NCBI GenBank assembly: GCA_934140285.1
Contig: CAKPBI010000001.1
Span: 248,001 to 312,000 of the forward strand
Source: an uncultured Bacilli bacterium
GTDB lineage: Bacteria; Bacillota_I; Bacilli_A; ML615J-28; CAG-313
DNA length: 64,000 nucleotides
Direction of reading: 5' to 3'
Shown here: positions 61,057 to 64,000 of the stretch, one piece after another
Layout: every line of letters starts with the position of its first letter
How positions within the stretch are numbered: the first letter of the stretch is position 1
Notes under the pieces: model-generated
The model's input: only the letters and a program-made list of their open reading frames with translations
Databases searched by the model: none
Told to the model about the DNA's origin: nothing
Translations under genes and position numbers: made by a program

Positions 61057-61980
61057 ATGAATACAAATGTTGATGTAAAGAAAATCTCTACCGAATCACG
61101 CAATCAAAACACTCTAGATATAGATGTTGTTTCAACTGAGGAAATGTTAAGAAAAATCAACAATGAAGATAAAACTGTACCATACGCCGTAGAAAAAGCG
61201 ATACCTCAAATCACTAAAGTAGTTGATGCAACATACAATGCCATCTTAAATGGGGGAAGATTAATATATATGGGAGCAGGTACAAGCGGAAGACTTGGTG
61301 TGCTTGATGCTGTAGAATGCCCACCTACATATGGAGTAAGCCGTGATTTAGTAATTGGCCTTATGGCAGGAGGAATGGAAGCAACTTCTTTTGCGAAAGA
61401 AGGAGCTGAAGATCGTAAAGATTTTGCTGTAGAAGATCTAAAAAGTATTAACCTTACTAATAAAGATATCGTAATAGGAATAGCCGCATCAGGAAGAACT
61501 CCATACGTACTAGGTGGTATGGAATACGCAAAATCTATCGGTGCATTAACTTCATGCATAACAACAAGCTCAGGCTCAGTACTTGCACAAATGGTTGATT
61601 TACCAATTGAAGCCGTAACGGGGGCTGAGGTTATTAATGGTTCTACTAGAATGAAATCAGGAACTGCTCAAAAGTTAATTTGTAATATGATCTCAACTGG
61701 TGTTTTCATTAAGATGGGAAAAGTTTATGAAAACATGATGATTGATCTTCAAGCAACTAATGAAAAACTAGTCGCAAGAGCTCTTAATATTATTATGGAA
61801 TTAACTGGTTATACTAAAGAAGAAGCAAATGAAAAACTATCAGAATATAAAACAGTAAAGAAAGTTTTAATTAATCACTTCACAGGATGTACATCAAATC
61901 AACAAATTGATGAAGCACTTGAAAAAGTTCAAGGAAATATCCGTAAAGCAATTAATTTATTAGGTGAACACCATGAATAA
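61057..61980 (+). CDS. murQ: N-acetylmuramic acid-6-phosphate etherase
   Basis: MurQ removes the lactyl ether, giving GlcNAc-6-phosphate and D-lactate. The protein (307 residues from ATG 61057, which follows AGAAAGAAGG) has the SIS-domain signatures IYMGAGTSGRLGVLDAVECP, GIAASGRTPYVLGGM, and EVINGSTRMKSGTAQKL. An in-frame ATG at 61018 would overlap anmK and lacks homology. The last 55 residues are the usual helical C-terminal domain. Together with anmK, the MurK-like kinase and mupG it brings all MurNAc sources to one intermediate. It overlaps the following hydrolase gene by eight bases. Confidence 0.97.
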   Translation: MNTNVDVKKISTESRNQNTLDIDVVSTEEMLRKINNEDKTVPYAVEKAIPQITKVVDATYNAILNGGRLIYMGAGTSGRLGVLDAVECPPTYGVSRDLVIGLMAGGMEATSFAKEGAEDRKDFAVEDLKSINLTNKDIVIGIAASGRTPYVLGGMEYAKSIGALTSCITTSSGSVLAQMVDLPIEAVTGAEVINGSTRMKSGTAQKLICNMISTGVFIKMGKVYENMMIDLQATNEKLVARALNIIMELTGYTKEEANEKLSEYKTVKKVLINHFTGCTSNQQIDEALEKVQGNIRKAINLLGEHHE

Positions 61981-62722
61981 TCATATTGTAAAATATCAAG
62001 AAATAAATACACCAAGAGGAACTCTAAGAGGACTCCTTACAATTCCAACTGGTGAAATAAAAAACTTGGTAGTAATGTTTCATGGTTATACAGGTCATAA
62101 AAATGAAAATGGATATTTATTTAAACAAATATCCCTTGAAATTGTAAAATACGGATATGCATCACTACGCTTTGATTTTATGGGAAGTGGTGATAGTGAT
62201 GGTGAATTTAAAGATATGACCTTTTTAACTGAAATAGAAGATGCTAAAGAAATCTTAGAATATGCAAAAAAGCTAAATAACCAAAAACCATTTATCCTAT
62301 TAGGCTTTAGTTTTGGTGGTGCTATTAGTGCCTACTTATCATCTAGATATCAAGATTATCTAGAAAAACTAATTCTTTTATCGCCAGCAGGTAATATGAA
62401 TATTCTTGCAGAACATACATTTACTTTAAATCATGTTGATGAAAACGGAAACGTTGATCTAGGAGGTTATTACTTAAACAAAGCCTTCTATGAAAGCTTT
62501 AAGGGTATAGATTTATATGATGGGGTTACAACATTTAATAAACCTGTCTTAATCTGCCATGGCTCTGATGATATGTCAGTACCAGTAGAATTTGGTAGAA
62601 AATATCATGAATTATATCCTTATAATATCTTTTTTGAAATAAATGGTTCCCCACACTGCTATACAAAAGTTCCATTTAGAGAAGAAGTAAGAAAACATAT
62701 TGTCGAATTTTTAACAAAATAA
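61973..62722 (+). CDS. Alpha/beta hydrolase
   Basis: The protein (249 residues from ATG 61973, with TTAGGTG six bases before it) has the alpha/beta-hydrolase order: oxyanion segment FHGYTGHKNENG, nucleophile elbow GFSFGG, acidic residue in HGSDDMSVP and His in GSPHCYTK. It resembles the cinnamoyl-esterase/serine-aminopeptidase-like group. No signal peptide is present. In this operon it could remove O-acyl groups, such as 6-O-acetyl on MurNAc, from imported fragments before phosphorylation; that is inference only. The overlap with murQ shows that it belongs to the operon. Confidence 0.82.
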   Translation: MNNHIVKYQEINTPRGTLRGLLTIPTGEIKNLVVMFHGYTGHKNENGYLFKQISLEIVKYGYASLRFDFMGSGDSDGEFKDMTFLTEIEDAKEILEYAKKLNNQKPFILLGFSFGGAISAYLSSRYQDYLEKLILLSPAGNMNILAEHTFTLNHVDENGNVDLGGYYLNKAFYESFKGIDLYDGVTTFNKPVLICHGSDDMSVPVEFGRKYHELYPYNIFFEINGSPHCYTKVPFREEVRKHIVEFLTK

Positions 62723-62735
62723 AAAGGCATAAAGG

Positions 62736-62764
62736 TTTATCTAAAACAACAAAAAGCGTATAAT
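62736..62764 (+). promoter_or_regulatory. Weak promoter of the MATE gene
   Basis: TATAAT at 62759-62764 is good; TTTATC at 62736-62741 is a poor -35 box at 17-bp spacing. No terminator hairpin is visible between the hydrolase gene and here. Confidence 0.45.
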
Positions 62765-62790
62765 ATAACCTTGTGAAAGGATATGATTAT

Positions 62791-64000
62791 ATGAAAAATA
62801 GTTTGATTAAAGATAAGCCTTTTAAAGCATTACTATTATTTGCTTTACCAATGATTTTATCAGTTACCCTCCAACAATTCTATAATATTTGTGATAGTAT
62901 GATTGCTGGTAAGTTTGTAGGACATAATGGACTTGCTGCTGTAAGTGCCTCATATCCAATAACAATGATATATCTTGCAATTGGTACCGGATTTGGAATT
63001 GGAACAAATATTGTTGCAGCTAGATTTATCGGTGAAGGTAACAATGGTTATGCTAAAAAATCAATATATACCTCAATCCTTACTATTGTATTAGTTGGTG
63101 TTTTTGTTAGTATTCTTGGTTTAATATTTGTAAAAAACTTAATTACCCTAATTAAAGTCTCTGGTGATTACTATAATGATGCGGTAATCTATTTAAGATA
63201 TTACACTTATGGTATTATATTTATGTTTTTATATAATGTTGTAACATCGTCATTTCAAGCAATCGGCAATTCTCGTATTCCCCTATATTTCTTGATTTTT
63301 TCAACTATTCTAAATATTGTTTTAGATATTTGGTTTGTAACAAGTTTTAATATGGGAGTTGAAGGTCTTGCCCTTGCGACATTCTTATCACAAGTCATTG
63401 CTTCCCTAGCTTCGTTTTTAGTTTTAATTATATATATTAGGAAATATGTATCTAAAGAAAAGAAAGTTGTTGATTTCAAAATTCTTAAACCAGTAATTGA
63501 AATTGGTCTTCCCTCTATTCTTCAATCATCAACAATATCCATTGGTCAGTTATTAATCCAATCTTTAATAAATGCTCAAGGAAGCATTGTCGTTGCTGGA
63601 TATGGAGCTGCCTATAAGCTAGTGTATGTAGTCATTAATATTTTTGCGACAATCTCTAATGCACTATCTACATATGTTTCTCAAAATGCAGGTGCAAAAG
63701 AATTTACTCGTATTAAACAAGGCTTTAAATCTGGTTTAATTATATGTGCAGTATTGACAGTAGTTACAACTATTCTATTTCTTACATTATCTGATACTTT
63801 ATTAAAAATATTTGAAAATGAAGATGATCCAAAAGAGGTCATAGAAGTAGGTAATTTATTTATTAAAACTCTTGCTCCATTTATTTTCTTTATGGCCATT
63901 AAAATTCCATGTGATGGAGTATTAAAAGGATCAGAAGATATGCTTGGATTTGTTCTTGGAACAATGCTTGATTTAGCAGTACGTGTCATATGTTCATTTA
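62791..64000 (+). CDS. MATE-family multidrug/small-molecule exporter (3' partial)
   Basis: The frame is open from ATG 62791 (after GAAAGGA) to the end of the window, 403 codons. It begins MKNSLIKDKPFKALLLFALP and has many membrane spans, with the MATE features LQQFYNICDSMIAGKFVG, GIGTNIVAARFIGEG and, in the second half, AGYGAAYKL and SNALSTYVSQNAGAKE. MATE proteins export drugs or metabolites with sodium or proton influx. A full protein would have about 440-460 residues, so roughly 50 are missing. It has its own TATAAT box and is probably not part of the salvage operon. Confidence 0.93.
   Translation, partial: MKNSLIKDKPFKALLLFALPMILSVTLQQFYNICDSMIAGKFVGHNGLAAVSASYPITMIYLAIGTGFGIGTNIVAARFIGEGNNGYAKKSIYTSILTIVLVGVFVSILGLIFVKNLITLIKVSGDYYNDAVIYLRYYTYGIIFMFLYNVVTSSFQAIGNSRIPLYFLIFSTILNIVLDIWFVTSFNMGVEGLALATFLSQVIASLASFLVLIIYIRKYVSKEKKVVDFKILKPVIEIGLPSILQSSTISIGQLLIQSLINAQGSIVVAGYGAAYKLVYVVINIFATISNALSTYVSQNAGAKEFTRIKQGFKSGLIICAVLTVVTTILFLTLSDTLLKIFENEDDPKEVIEVGNLFIKTLAPFIFFMAIKIPCDGVLKGSEDMLGFVLGTMLDLAVRVICSF

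Noticed and set aside
1..64000. tRNA or rRNA genes and prophage parts
   Set aside because: No tRNA-like cloverleaf, rRNA segment, integrase or phage structural gene was noticed by eye; a tRNA scan would be needed to exclude tRNAs formally.

Overview
This window is AT-rich DNA from a low-GC Gram-positive lineage on the Bacilli/Mollicutes side. Tryptophan is read as TGG throughout, TAA dominates as stop, and TGA appears as a true stop at two gene ends, so the code is standard rather than the Mycoplasma code. Most promoters carry a TGn-extended TATAAT box 17 bp from a TTG-type -35 box. Ribosome binding sites are AGGAGG-like, and there are a T-box leader and a probable L19 leader, all typical of Firmicutes. 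I cannot place the species. A murC gene suggests a peptidoglycan-making host, or one that recently was.

Layout. 1-6311 is the 3' part of a giant secreted protein with a glycerophosphodiesterase-like end, InlB-type repeats, two beta-helix regions, Ig-like domains and a zinc peptidoglycan amidase. 6374-10636 holds rplS, an InlB-repeat membrane protein, a GNAT acetyltransferase and murC. 10649-11388 is a structured leader and a small lipoprotein. 11391-18706 is a CcpA-like LacI regulator, T-box-controlled tyrS, an AmiE-like serine hydrolase, a PIG-L-type deacetylase and a first GHL10 glycosidase. 18719-23464 is an M19 dipeptidase and two more GHL10 glycosidases. 23514-49129 is one apparent transcription unit of 14 genes: GH20 hexosaminidase, solute-binding protein, two ABC permease pairs, three accessory surface or membrane proteins (NHL/TPR, YIP1, DUF5696), a DUF624 protein, two NAGPA-type phosphodiester glycosidases, nagZ and nagB. 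49168-56090 holds a large, probably abundant surface protein, a double-GNAT protein (GlmA-like) and a second binding lipoprotein. 56079-62722 holds DUF624, NamZ, MupG, a MurK-like kinase, AnmK, MurQ and an alpha/beta hydrolase. A MATE exporter runs off the 3' end.

How it fits together. Nearly all genes from 13.9 kb to 62.7 kb belong to families that dismantle or recycle peptidoglycan. Outside the cell the amidase, GHL10 enzymes and NAGPA enzymes would strip peptides, cut glycan chains and perhaps remove teichoic acid linkage sugars. The ABC systems would import saccharides. Inside, GlmA-like, NagZ, GH20, NamZ, MupG, AmiE-like, kinases, MurQ and NagB would convert GlcNAc and MurNAc to fructose-6-phosphate. 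NagA and an ABC ATPase are not in the window.

The most unusual items are a shared cysteine-containing C-terminal tail (KGCNCKK, hydrophobic stretch, basic end) on five otherwise different surface proteins; a 1128-bp direct repeat that makes the two NAGPA proteins identical over their C-terminal 366 residues; and the pairing of MupG with NAGPA enzymes but no PTS. There is no gene-free stretch longer than 300 bases; the longest is the T-box leader before tyrS (about 230 bases).
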